A DNA stretch of 64,000 bases from positions 27,776,032-27,840,031 of the forward strand of contig CP154955.1 of NCBI GenBank assembly GCA_039621445.1. The letters are read 5' to 3'. The position numbers and the translations under genes are program-made. This DNA is from Euglena gracilis. Lineage: Eukaryota; Euglenida; Euglenophyceae; Euglenales. The number at the start of each line of letters is the position of its first letter. Position 1 is the stretch's first letter. The notes beneath the pieces were generated by a model, which was given only the letters and a program-made list of their open reading frames with translations, made no database searches and had not been told where the DNA came from. Shown here piece after piece: positions 21,029 through 33,448 of this stretch.

Positions 21029-24000
21029 CGGACGCCCAAAAAAAAAACGTCGTTTTTAGGTCGTCTTCAGCCAAAATCAGCCGCGCCCGCGCTCCAAAAA
21101 CGAGCGCTCTGCCCCGGGTAGAGGTCGGCGGTCCTTTACCTGACTGTTTCGAAGGGCACCGGCCCGACAGGCGCAATTTTGCCCGCGGCGGGCGTGCGTA
21201 AAACGCAGCAGTTACCGCCCGGGAGGCGCAAAATAGCACTTCGGCAACGGACGCCAGAAAAAACGTCGTTTTTCGGTCGTTTTCGGCCGAAATCGGCCGC
21301 GCCCGCGCTCCAAAAACGAGCGCTCTGCCCCGGGTAGAGGTCGGCGATCCTTTACCTGACTGTTTCGAAGGGCGCTGGCCCGACAGGCGCAATTTTGACC
21401 GCGGCGGGCGTGCGTAAAACGCAGCAGTTACCGCCCGGGAGGCGCAAAATAGCAATTTGGCAACAGACGCCCAAAAAAACGACGTTTTTCGGTCGTTTTC
21501 AGCCAAAATCGGGCGCGCCCGCGCTGCAAAAACGAGCGCCCTGCCCCGGGTAGAGGTCGGCGGTCCTTTACCTGACTGTTTCGAAGGGCGCAGGCCCGAC
21601 AGGCGCAATTTTTGGCCGCGGCGGGCGTGCGTAAAACGCAGCAGTTACCGCCCGGGAGGCGCAAAATAGCACTTCGGCAACGGACGCCCCCAAAAGCGTC
21701 TTTTTTCGGTCGTTTTCGGCCGAAATCGGCCGCGCCCGCGCTCCAAAAACGAGCGCTCTACCCCGGGTAGAGGTTGGCCATCCTTTACCTGACTGTTTCG
21801 AAGGGCGCCGGCCCGACAGGCACAATTTTGCCCGCGGCGGGCGTGTGTAAAACGCAGCAGTTACCGCCCAGGAGGCGCAAAATAACACTTCGGCAACGGA
21901 CGCCCCAAAAAACGTCGTTTTTCGGTCGTTTTCGGCCGAAATCGGCCGCGCCGGCGCTCCAAAAACGAGCGCTCTGCCCCGGGTAGAGGTCGGCGATCCT
22001 TTACCTGACTGTTGCGATGGGCGCTGACCCGACAGGCGCAATTTTGCCCGCGGCGGGCGTGCGTAAAACGCAGCAGTTACCGCCCGGGAGGCGCAAAATA
22101 GCAATTTGGCAACGGACGCCCCAAAAAGCGTCTTCTTCGGTCGTTTTCGGCCGAAATCGGCCGCGCCGGCGCTCCAAAAACGAGCGCTCTGCCCGGCGTA
22201 GAGGTCGGCAGTCCTTTACCTGACTGTTTCGAAGGGCGCCGGCCCGACAGGCGCAATTTTGACCGCGACGGGCGTGCGTAAAACGCAGCAGTTACCGCCC
22301 GGGAGGCGTAAAATAACACTTCGGAAACGGACGCCCCAAAAAGCGTCTTTTTTCGGTCGTTTTCGGCCGAAATCGGCCGCGCCGGCGCTCCAAAAACGAG
22401 CGCTCTGCCCCGGGTAGAGGGCGGCGGTCCTTTACCTGACTGTTGCGAAGGGCGCTGGCCTGACAGGCGCAATTTTGCCCGCGGCGGGCGTGCGTAAAAC
22501 GCGGCAGTTACCGCCCAGGAGGCGCAAAATAACACTTCGGAAACGGACGCCCCAAAAAAGCGTCTTTTTTCGGTCGTTTTCGGCCGAAATCGGCCGCGCC
22601 GGCGCTCCAAAAACGAGCGCTCTGCCCCGGGTAGAGGGCGGCGGTCCTTTACCTGACTGTTTGCGAAGGGCGCTGGCCCGACAGGCGCAAATTTGCCCGC
22701 GGCGGGCGTGCGTAAAACGCAGCAGTTACCGCCCGGGAGGCGCAAAATAGCAATTTGGCAACGGACGCCCAAAAAAAACGTCGTTTTTCGGTCGTTTTCG
22801 GCCGAAATCGGCCGCGCCGGCGCTCCAAAAACGAGCGATCTGCCCCGGGTAGAGGTCGGAGATCCTTTACCTGACAGCTTCAAAGGGCGCCGGCCCGACA
22901 GGCACAATTTCGCCCGCGGCGGGCGTGCGTAAAACGCAGCAGTTAAACGCAGTAAAACGCAGCAGCGGGAGGCGCAAAATAACACTTCGGCAACGGACGC
23001 CCCAAAAAGCGTCTTTTTTTTCGGTCGTTTTCGGCCGAAATCGGCCGCGCCGGCGCTCCAAAAACGAGCGCTCTGCCCGGGTAGAGGTCGGCGATCCTTT
23101 ACGTGACTGTTGCGAAGGGCGCCGGCCCGACAGGCGCAATTTTGCCCGCGGCGGGCGTGCGTAAAACGCAGCAGTTACCGCCCGGGAGGCGCAAAATATC
23201 ACTTCGGCAACAGACGCCCCCTAAAAGCGTCTTTTTTTTCGGTCGTTTTCGGCCAAAATCGGCCGCGCCGGCGCTCCAAAAACGAGCGCTCTGCCCCGGG
23301 TAGAGGTCGGCGATCCTTTACCTGACTGTTGCAAAGGGCGCTGGCCCGACAGGCGCAATTTTGCCCGCGGCGGGCGTGCGTAAAACGCAGCAGTTACCGC
23401 CCGGGAGGCGCAAAATAACACTTCGGCAACGGACGCCCCAAAAAGCGTCTTTTTTCGGTCGTTTTCGGCCGAAATCGGCCGCGCCGGCGCTGCAAAAACG
23501 AGCGCTTTGCCCCGTGTAGAGGTCGGCGATCCTTTACCTGAGTGTTTCGAAGGGCGCCGGCCCGACAGGCGCAATTTTGCCCGCGGCGGGCGTGCGTAAA
23601 ACGCAGCAGTTACCGCCCGGGAGGCGCAAAATAACACTTCGGCAACGGACGCCCCAAAAAGCGTCTTTTTTCGGTCGTTTTCGGCCGAAATCGGCCGCGC
23701 CGGCGCTCCAAAAACGAGTGATCTGCCCCGGGTAGAGGTCGGAGATCCTTTACCTGACAGCTTCAAAGGGCGCCGGCCCGACAGGCGCAATTTCGCCCGC
23801 GGCGGGCGTGCGTAAAACGCAGCAGTTAAACGCAGTAAAACGCAGCAGCGGGAGGCGCAAAATAACACTTCGGTAACGGACTCCCCAAATAGCGTCTTTT
23901 TTTCGGTCGTTTTCGGCCGAAATCAGCCGTGCCCGCGCTCCAAAAACGAGCGCTCTGCCCCGGGTAGGTGTCGGCGATCCTTTACCTGACTGTTGCGAAG

Positions 24001-27000
24001 GGCGCCGGCCCGACAGGCGCAATTTTGCCCGCGGCGGGCGTGCGTAAAACGCAGCAGTTACCGCCCGGGAGGCGCAAAATAACACTTCGGCAACAGACGC
24101 CCCCTAAAAGCGTCTTTTTTTTCGGTCGTTTTCGGCCAAAATCGGCCGCGCCGGCGCTCCAAAAACGAGCGCTCTGCCCCGGGTAGAGGTCGGCGATCCT
24201 TTACCTGACTGTTGCGAAGGGCGCCGGCCCGACAGGCGCAATTTTGCCCGCGGCGGGCGTGCGTAAAACGCAGCAGTTACCGCCCGGGAGGCACAAAATA
24301 GCACTTCGGCAACGGACGCCACAAAAAACGTCGTTTTTCGGTCGTTTTCGGCCGATATCGGCCGCGCCCGCGCTCCAAAAACGAGCGCTCTGCCACGGGT
24401 AGAGGTCGGCCATCCTTTACCTGACTGTTGCGAAGGGCGCTGGCCCGACAGGCGCAACTTTGCCCGCGGCGGGCGTGCGTAAAACGCAGCAGTTACCGCC
24501 CGGGAGGCGCAAAATAACACTTCGGCAACGGACGCCCCAAAAAGCGTCTTTTTTCGGTCGTTTTCGGCCGAAATCGGCCGCGCCGGCGCTGCAAAAAGGA
24601 GCGCTTTGCCCCGTGTAGAGGTCGGCGATCCTTTACCTGAGTGTTTCGAAGGGCGCCGGCCCGACAGGCGCAATTTTGCCCGCGGCGGGCGTGCGTAAAA
24701 CGCAGCAGTTACCGCCCGGGAGGCGCAAAATAACACTTCGGCAACGGACGCCCCAAAAAGCGTCTTTTTTCGGTCGTTTTCGGCCGAAATCGGCCGCGCC
24801 GGCGCTCCAAAAACGAGCGTTCTGCCCCGGGTAGAAGTCGGCGATCCTTTACCTGACAGTTGTGAAGGCGCCGGACCGACCGGCGCAATTTTGTGCGCGG
24901 CGGGCGTGCGTAAAACGCAGCAGTTACCGCCGATAGGCGCAAAATAGCACTTTGGCAACGGACGCCCAAAAAACGTCGTTTTTCGGTCGTTTTCGGCCGA
25001 AATCGGCCGCGCCCGCGCTGCAAAAACGAGCGCTCTGCCCCGGGTAGAGGTCGGCGATCCTTTACCTGACTGTTTCGAAGGGCGCCGGCCCGACAGGCGC
25101 AATTTTTCCAGCGGCGGGCGTGCGTAAAACGCAGCAGTTACCGCCCGGGAGGCGCAAAATACCACTTCGGCAACGGACGCCCCAAAAAACGTCGTTTTTC
25201 GGTCTTTTTTGGCCGAAATCGGCCGCGCCCGCGCTCCAAAAACGAGCGCTCTGACCCGGGTAGAGGTCGGCGATCCTTTACCTGACTGTTGCGAAGGGCG
25301 CAGGCCCGACAGGCGCAATTTTGCCCGCGGCGGGCGTGCGTAAAACGCAGCAGTTACCGCCCGGGAGGCGCAAAATAGCACTTTGGCAACGGACGCCCAA
25401 AAAAAACGTCGTTTTTCGGTCGTTTTCGGCCGAAATCGGCCGCGCCGGCGCTCCAAAAACGAGCGCTCTACCCCGGGTAGAGGTCGGCGATCCTTTACCT
25501 GATCCTTTACCTGACTGTTTCGAAGGGCGCCGGCCCGACAGGCGCAATTTTGCCCGCGGCGGACGTGCGTAAAACGCAGCAGTTACCGCCCGGGAGGCGC
25601 AAAATAGCACTTTGGCAACGGACGCCCAAAAAAAACGTCGTTTTTCGTTCGTTTTCGGCCGAAATCGGCCGCGCCGGCGCTCCAAAAAAGAGCGCTCTGC
25701 CCCGGGTAGAGGTCGGCGATCCTTTGCCTGACAGTTGAGAAGGGCACAGACCCGATAGGCGCAATTTTGCTTGCGGCGGGCGTGCGTAAAACGCAGCAGT
25801 TGGCGCCCGGGAGGCGCAAAATAACACTTCGGCAACGGACGCTCAAAAAAAACGTCGTTTGTTCGTCGTTTTCGGCCAAAATCGGCCGCGCCCGCGCTGC
25901 AAAAACGAGCGCTCTGCCCCGGGTAGAGGTCGCCGATCCTTTACCTGACTGTTTCGAAGGGCGCCGGCCCGACAGGCGCAATTTTGCCCCCGGCGGGCGT
26001 GCGTAAAACGCAGCAGTTACCGCCAGGGAGGCGCAAAATAGCACTTCGGTAACGGACGCCCCAAAAAACGTCGTTTTTCTATCGTTTTCGGCCGAAATCA
26101 GCCGTGCCCGCGCTCCAAAAACGAGCGCTGTGCCCCGGGTAGAGGTCGGCGATCCTTTACCTGACTGTTTCGAAGGGCGCCGGCCCGACAGGCGCAATTT
26201 TGCTCGCGGCGGGCGTGCGTAAAACGCAGCAGTTACCGCCCGGGAGGCGCAAAATAACACTTCGGCAACGGACGCCCCAAAAAGCGTCTTTTTTCGGTCG
26301 TTTTCGGCCGAAATCGGCCGCGTCCGCGCTCCAAAAACGAGCGCTCTGCCCCGGGTAGAGGTCGGCGATCCTTTACCTGACTGTTTCGAAGGGCGCCGGC
26401 CCGACAGGCGCAATCTGGCTCGCGGCGGGCGTGGCGTGCGTAAAACGCAGCAGTTACCGCCCGGGAGGCGTAAAATAGCACTTTGGCAACGGCCGCTCCA
26501 AGAAACGTCGTTTGTCGGTCGTTTTCACCGGAAACTGGCCGCGCCGGCGCTCCAAAAACTAGCGCTCTGCCCCGGGTAGAGGCCGGCGATCCTTTACCTG
26601 ACAGTTGCGAAGGACGCCGGCCCGACAGGCGCAATTTTGCTCGCGGCGGGCGTGCGTAAAACGCAGCAGTTACCGCCCGGGAGGCGCAAAATAACACTTC
26701 GGCAACGGACGCCCCCAAAAACGTCGTTTTTCGGTCGTTTTCGGCCGAAATTGGCCGCGCCCGCGCTCCAAAAACGAGCGCTCTGCCCCGCGTAGAGGTC
26801 GGCGATCCTTTACCTGACTGTTTCGAAGGGCGCCGGCCCGATAGGCGCAATTTTGCTCGCGGCGGGCGTTCGTAAAACGCAGCAGTTACCGCCCGGGAGG
26901 CGCAAAAAAGCACTTTGGCAACGGACGCCCAAAAAAACGTCGTTTTTCGGTCGTTTTCGGCCGAAATTGGCCGCACCGGCGCTCCAAAAACGAGCGCTCT

Positions 27001-30000
27001 GCACCGGGTGGATGTCGGCGATCCTTTACCTGACAGTTGCGAAGGGCGCCGGCTGGACAGGCGTAATTTTTCCCGCGGCGGGCGTGCGTAAAACGCAGCA
27101 GTTACCGCCCGGGAGGCGCAAAATAGCACTTTGGCAATGGACGCCCAAAGAAACGTCGTTTTTCGGTCGTTTTCGGCTGAAATCGGCCGCGCCGGCGCTC
27201 GAAAGAACGAGCGCTCTGCCCCAGGTAGAGGTCGGCGATCCTTTACCTGACTGTTGCGAAGGGCGCCGGCCGGACAGGCGCAATTTTGCCCGCGGCGGGC
27301 GTGCGTAAAACGCAGCAGTTACCGCCCGGGAGGCGCATAAACGCACTTTGGCAACGGACGCCCCAAAAAGCGTCGTTTTTCGGTCGTTTTCACCCGAAAT
27401 CAGCCGCGTCGGCGCTCCAAAAATGAGTGCTCTTCCCCAGGTAGAGGTCGGCGATGTTTTTCCTGACTGTTGCGAAGGGCGCCGGCCCGACAGGCGTAAT
27501 TTTGCCCGCGGCGGGCGTTTTCGGCCGAAATCGGCCGCGCCTGCGCCCCAAAAACGAGCGCTCTGCCTCGGGTAAAGGTCGGCGATCCTTTACCTGACTG
27601 TTGCGAAGCCCGACAGGCGCAATTTTGCCCGCGGCGGGCTTGCGTAAAACGCAGCAGTTACCGCCCGGGAGGCGCAAAATAGCACTTCGGCAACGGAGGC
27701 CCCCAAAAACGTCGTTTTTCAGTCGTTTTCGGACGATATCGGCCGCGCCGGAGCTCCAAAAACGAGCGATCTGCCCCGGGTAGAAGTCGGCGATCCTTTA
27801 CCTGACTGTTGCGAAGGGCGCCGGCCCGACAGGCGCAGTTTTGACGGCGGCGGGCGAGCATAAAACGCAGCAGTTACCGCCCGGGAGGCGCAAAATAGCA
27901 CTTTGGCAACGGCCGCCCCAGGAAACGTCGTTTGTCGGCCGCGCCTGCGTCCAAAACGAGCGCTCTGCCCCAGGTAGAGGTCGGCGATCCTTTACCTGAC
28001 TGTTGAGAAGGGCGCCGGCGCGACAGGCGCAATTTTGCCGACGGCGGGCGTGCGTAAAACGCAGGAGTTACCGCGCGGTATGCGCAAAAAAGCTCTTTGG
28101 CAACGGACGCCCCCAAAAACGTCGTTTTTCAGTCGTTTTCGGCCGATATCGGCCGCGCCGGAGCTCCAAAAACGAGCGATCTGCCCCGGGTAGAAGTCGG
28201 CGATCCTTTACCTGACATTTGCGAAGGGCGCCGACCCGACAGGCGCAATTTTGCCCGCGGCGGGCGTGCGTAAAACGCAGCAGTTACCGCCCGGGAGGTG
28301 CAAAATAGCACTTTGGCAACGGACGCCCCCAAAAACGTCGTTTTTCTGTCGTTTTCGGCCGATATCGGCCGCGTCAGCGCTCCAAAAACGAGCGCTCTGC
28401 CCCGGGTAGAGGTCGGCGATCGTTTACCTGACTGTTGCGAAGGGCGCCGGCCCGACAGGCGCAATTTTGCTCGCGGCGGGCGTGCGTAAAACGCAGCAGT
28501 TACCGCCCGGGAGGCGCAAAATAGCTCTTTGGCAACGGACGCCAGCAAAAACGAGGTTTTTTAGTCGTTTTCGGCTGAAATGGACCGCACCGGCGCTCCA
28601 AAGAACGAGCGCTCTGCCGCGGGTAGAGGTCGGCGATCCTTTATCTGACTATTGCGAAGGGCGCCGGCCCGACAGGCGCAACTTTTCCCGCGGCGGGCGT
28701 GCGTAAAACGCAGCAGTTACCGCCCGGGAGGCGCAAAATAGCACTTTGGCAACGGACGCCCCCAAAAACGTCGTTTTTCAGTCGTTTTCGGCCGATATCG
28801 GCCGCGTCAGCGCTCCAAAAACGAGCGCTCTGCCACGGTTAGAGGTCGACGAACTTTACCTGACAGTTGCGAAGGGCGCCGGCCCGACAGGCGCAACTTT
28901 TCCCGCGGCGGGCTAGCGTAAAACGCAGCAGTTACCGCCCGGGAGGCGCAAAATAGCTCTTTGGCAACGGCCGCAACAAGAAACGTCGTTTTTCGGTCGT
29001 TTTCACCCTAAACTGGCCGCGCCCGTGCTCCTAAAACGAGCTCTCTGCCCCGGGTAGAGGTCGGCGATCCTTTGCCTGACAGTTCCGAAGGATGCCGGCC
29101 GGACAAGCGCAAGTTTGCCCGCGGCGGGCGTGCGTAAAACGCAGCAGTTACCGCCCGGGAGGTGAAAAATAGCACTTTGGCAATAGACGCCCCCAAAAAC
29201 GTAGTTTTTTGGTCCTTTTCGGCCGATATCGGCCGCGTCAGCGCTCCAAAAACGAGCGCTCTGCCCTGGGTAGAGGTCGGCGATCCTTTACCTGACAGTT
29301 GCAAAGGGCGCCGGCCCTACAGGCGCAACTTTTCCCGCGGCGGGCGAGCATAAAACGCGGCAGTTACCGCCCGGGAGGCGCAAAATAGCACTTTGGCAAC
29401 GGCCGCCCCAGGAAACGTCGTTTGTCGGTCGTTTTCACCCTAAATTTCCCGCGCCTGCGCTCCAAAAACGAGCGCTCTGCCCCAGGTAGAGGTCGGCGAT
29501 CCTTTGCCTGACAGTTCCGAAGGATGCCGGCCGGACAAGCGCAAGTTTGCCCGCGGCGGGCGTGCGTAAAACGCAGCAGTTACCGCCCGGGAGGTGAAAA
29601 ATAGCACTTTGGCAATAGACGCCCCCAAAAACGTAGTTTTTTGGTCGTTTTCGGCCGATATCGGCCGCGTCAGCGCTCCAAAAACGAGCGCTCTGCCCTG
29701 GGTAGAGGTCGGCGATCCTTTACCTGACAGTTGCAAAGGGCGCCGGCCCTACAGGCGCAACTTTTCCCGCGGCGGGCGAGCATAAAACGCGGCAGTTACC
29801 GCCCGGGAGGCGCAAAATAGCACTTTGGCAACGGCCGCCCCAGGAAACGTCGTTTGTCGGTTGTTTTCGGCCGAAATTGGCCGCGCCGGCGCTCCAAAAA
29901 CGAGCGCTCTGCCCCGGGTAGAGGTGGGCGATCCTTTGCCTGACAGTTCCGAAGGGCGCCGGCCCGACAGGCGCAATTTTGCCCGCGGCGGGCGTGCGTA

Positions 30001-30693
30001 AATCGCAGCAGTTACCGATCAGGAGGCGCAAAAGAGCACTTCGGCAACGGACGCCCAAAAAACGTCATTTTTCGGTCGTTTTCGGCCGAAATTGGCCGCG
30101 CCGGCGCTCCAAAAACGAGCGCTCTGCCCCGGGAAGAGGTCGGCGATCCTTTACTTGACTGTTGCGAAGGGCGCCAGCCCGACGGGCACAACTTTTCCCG
30201 CGGCGGGCGTGCGTAAAACGCAGCAGTTACCGCCCGGGAGGCACAAAATAGCACTTTGGCAACGGACGCCTCCAAAAACGTCGTTTTTCGGTCGTTTTCG
30301 GCCGAAATCGGCCGCGCCGGCGCTGAGCGCTCCGCCCCGGGTAGAGGTCGGCGATCCTTTGCCTGAAAGTTCCGAAGGACGCCGGCCCGACAGGCGCAAT
30401 TTTACCCGCGGCAGGCGTGCGTAAAACGCAGCAGTTACCGCCCGGGAGGCGCAAAATAGCTCTTTGGCAACGGCCGCAACAAGAAACGTCGTTTTTCGGT
30501 CGTTTTCACCCTAAATTGGCCGCGCCCGTGCTCCAAAAACGAGCTCTCTGCCCCGGGTAGAGGTCGGCGCTGTTTTTCCTGACTGTTGCGAAAGGGGCCG
30601 GCCCGACAGGCGCAATTTTGCCCGCGGCGGGCGTGCGTAAAACGCAGCAGTTACCGCCCGGGAGGTGAAAAATAGCACTTTGGCAAAAGACGC
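21029..30693 (+). repeat. 216-bp satellite array, forward block 4 (longest)
   Basis: About 45 monomers. Higher-order periods are visible: the variant TTAAACGCAGTAAAACGCAG occurs near 22942 and 23826 (about four monomers), and GACAGTTCCGAAGGATGCCG near 29080 and 29512 (432 bp, two monomers). Several monomers near 27500-27960 are shortened. Long minus frames (for example 450 codons at 24104-25456) simply follow the near 3x72-bp period. No gene is supported. Confidence 0.95.
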
Positions 30694-31475
30694 CCCGGTG
30701 GGCCGAGGGCCCGGGGGGGTCCTCGCCGTCGTGGAAAACCACCGACAGCCGAGGGTGGGTGTTTCCGGGCCTGCGCTTTCTCGGGGAATTGGTGGGCTCA
30801 GGCCAACACCCATTTTTTCACCCAGGTGTTTTCCCCTACCCCAGCCGGTGCGTAGGATCGTTTTGTTAATGTTTTCTGAAAATTTGGTGAACACCGAAAA
30901 ATCTGCCATTTGGTGTGAAATCCCACTTCTCTCTTTCTCTCTCACTCACTCTCTGGCACACCTTGAAGGAAAAACCAACCCACTGAACTGAACTTGGAAC
31001 TTTGAGAGTGAGAAACTGAAAGTAACTTGAATTCTGAATCTCTGAAACTGAGAAACTGAAAGCAGCTGAATGTGAAGAATTGAAAACAAATGTGTGATGT
31101 GAATGTGTGAAAATGCAAACCTGGGGGCAAGGAGGATGAGGCGAAGGGGAAGGGCGGTGAGGATGGCGGTGTTGTAGGCTCCTTCAAACCAATCCTTCAA
31201 TGAATACCACCAACAATGTAATGACCAACAATGTAACTGTCAATTCCAATTCAACAATGTGATTGATCAAATCCAATTCAATGTATTTCCTCTTTGCCAA
31301 ATAGTGGGGAAAACCCCTCAAGTTCTGTGAAAAAACAGAATTTGAAAGGTCTTAGAAATTTGACCCGCTTCCAATTTAAGTCGCGGGTTTTTTTAACTGG
31401 TTGGCTGTTACCCGCGACTTTGAAATTTGCGCTTTCTGGCCATTTTTGGCTGCCGGCGAAAGCCGGCGGCCGACA
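30694..31475 (-). repeat. 3' LTR of chromovirus, truncated at its end
   Basis: Aligns with 42094-42879 with few differences. On minus it starts TGTCGGCC at 31475. It lacks the last 54 bases present in the 5' LTR (42040-42093); satellite joins directly at about 30694 through shared CCC/CCGG bases. Confidence 0.88.
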
Positions 31476-31488
31476 CCCCCTCCCTTGC
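31476..31488 (-). promoter_or_regulatory. Polypurine tract of chromovirus
   Basis: On minus AAGGGAGGGGG directly precedes the LTR start TGTCGG, the expected plus-strand primer position. Confidence 0.8.
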
Positions 31489-32200
31489 GACCTTAGTCGG
31501 ACCCCAAAAACTCGCCCCCCCCCCTTCCTCCACAACAAGAGGGGGAACTCCTCCAATCGGCACTCCTTCACCCAAAGCCTATGTCCCACACCCATGCTCC
31601 CTTGAATCAACCAAACGGGAAACAAAATTCAGGGACTATGGCTTTCAAGTGCCTTCAAACCACTGGGAAAGACTCGGTTCACCAACCAATGAATATTTGG
31701 CTGCCCGCCCCCCCGCTTCTCACGGGTGGAATGAGGGTCTTCACCAAAATCTGCCCCCCCCCCCTGTTTCAACGGGCTGGGGGATTCTTGTTTTAAAATT
31801 CGGTTGGCGCCCCCCCCCTTCTCGGGTCGGGGGGTTTTTTGGTTCAAATTCGTCAAGCCCCCCCCCCCCCCCCTCGGGCCGGGGGATTTTTGTCAAAAAA
31901 TCAAGCGCCCCCTCCCCTCCTCGGGCCGGGGGGATTTTTGTCAAAAAATCAAGCGCCCCCCCCCCTCCTCGGGCCGGGGGGATTTTTAAATATTCAAGCG
32001 CTCCCCCCCCCCCCCCTCCTCGGGCCGGGGGGATTTTTTTCAAAAAATCAAGGGCCCCCCCCCCCTCCCCGGGCCCGGGGGGGTTTTTTTAAAAACAAGC
32101 GCCCCCCCCCCCCTCCTCGGGCCGGGGGGATTTTTGTCCAACCGAAGGGGGGCTCATTATGTGACCATGGACTCCCAACCACAATGTAATCCCTCATCTC
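31489..32200 (-). repeat. C/G-rich minisatellite in chromovirus 3' region
   Basis: About seven to eight imperfect units of 50-60 bp between 31740 and 32140, each with a run of 7-14 C, CTCCTCGGGCCGGGGGGATTT and a short A/T stretch. On minus the C runs are G runs, so G-quadruplex formation is plausible. Open frames rich in Pro/Gly here are by-products of the repeat. Confidence 0.85.
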
Positions 32201-32580
32201 AAAGAATCAATCTCCAAACCTACAACACCGGGAGAGAAGAGGAGAGGACGGCAAATATAGGCGCAGTGGGGCGAGTACAAGTACAAATATAAATGCAGTG
32301 GGGCAAATATAAACGCAGTGGGGCGAGTACAACAGCAATGCGGCGGCGAATATACTGAGGTGGCCCCGGCCCCCTTGCGGGGCCTTTTTCTCCAAATTCC
32401 ATTCTCATTGCCAATTCTTGCATTTGTACATTCTCTCCTTTACACGCTCATGCGTGTGTGCGTGCACTCACACCCGCACGGACGTGCAAATCGGGTTTTT
32501 GAATTTTAAAAACAGCACTTTGCCTTCCCATTAGGCTCACCGTAGAGCCTTGGACAGGGCCTTATGGCTCACCTTAGAGC
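32201..32580 (-). other. Chromovirus 3' untranslated region with short tandem repeat
   Basis: No gene is supported. 32260-32345 has three to four copies of a 22-30 bp word around GCAGTGGGGC(A/G)A. The rest up to the chromodomain stop is plain sequence. Confidence 0.6.
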
Positions 32581-32793
32581 CTACGGCCCACCGTCAATTT
32601 TAAGTTCGGACATTATGTCCATTTTCACTTTTTTCTCACGGCAATATTTCACAAACTCCCCACTGAAACGGTGAATAAAATTTCCTGCCGGTTCCCGGGT
32701 CTCCTCCCCGTCCTCATATCCGACGCACTTTGTTAAAAATTCCCACTTTCCATCTTTTCCTTTCCGATGCCTTAAGATTTTTCCACCTCCCAC
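32581..32793 (-). pseudogene. pol: Chromodomain of chromovirus pol (out of frame)
   Basis: The frame reads KILRHRKGKDGKWEFLTKCV then GYEDGEETREP and GNFIHRF, matching the chromodomain pattern of chromovirus integrases (three-strand sheet then helix, usual form LVKWKGY...TWEP). It recognises methylated histone H3 in known families and targets integration. The cage Trp of the WKGY motif is Cys and the Trp of TWEP is Arg, so methyl-lysine binding may be altered. It is separated from integrase by a one-base change in the T run at 32778-32782. Length, about 65 residues, is normal. Confidence 0.75.
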
Positions 32794-33448
32794 TCATCAG
32801 GTAATGCCTCTTCTTCTTTTTCGGTTCGTTATAATAAAAAAGAGGCACCCCCTTACCTTCAACTTGGGGTTCCCGATATTCCTTCAAAAAACTCCTATGA
32901 GCTTTTGTCTCTACCCCAGGTTTCATTTCGATTACATAACTCCGTTCTCCCTCTCTTCCCTTCACGACCCCAGGTCCCACCCACCTAGAGTCAAGCTTCT
33001 CACCCGACCCCTCGGGTCTCCTATACCAAACCGTCGTCCCCACCTTTAGGGGTTCCATTTCTTTCCTCCCCTTATTTATCCTTGCCACCTCCTCCTCATG
33101 CTTTTTGTTGAGTATCCTAGCCACCCTCCCATCAAGGTCTTGCATCCTATGGAAAAACTCCACCGAATCCTCACATTCTTTGGGTGGTCGGTAGGGTACC
33201 CCTGCTAATGGTCTTTCCCTTCCAGTCACAATTTCAAATGGGCTCAATCCGCTTTCCCCCTTTACGTCGTGAATTCGGTCCAAAACTTGGGGTAAAGCCT
33301 CAACCCAATTAATTTTTTCCTCCACGTACAATTTTCTCAACACCTCCATTACCTGCTGTCCGGCTCTCTCAACCCTCCCGTTTGCTTGGTGGTGGTACGC
33401 TTGGGAATACGCTTGTCTAATCCTCAAAAGTGCAACCATGTTTTTCCA
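32714..33448 (-). pseudogene. pol: Integrase C-terminal half after in-frame TAG
   Basis: Same frame as the long pol ORF; about 243 codons follow the TAG at 33449-33451. It contains the third acidic residue of the integrase DDE triad in HHQANGRVERAG, then an SH3-like C-terminal fold (SRWVGPGVV...SYVIEMKPG...RSFLKEYREP). The frame leaves the chromodomain at the T run near 32780 and stops at 32714. Together with pol upstream it forms a complete integrase interrupted once. Confidence 0.85.

Noticed and set aside
24104-25456. Long minus-strand frames over the satellite (up to 450 codons) with a repeated AVTAAFYARPPRAKLRLSG-like unit
   Set aside because: The monomer is close to 3x72 bp and low in stops, so several frames on both strands stay open. 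Frames follow the repeat, break at 1-2 bp length variants, and no start or stop context is conserved.
30511-30945. Minus ORFs reading from the satellite into the chromovirus LTR
   Set aside because: Chance fusion of satellite frame and LTR; the same LTR part is non-coding in the other copy.
31427-32092. Proline-rich ORF in the chromovirus 3' region
   Set aside because: It follows the C-rich minisatellite on the strand opposite to the element.
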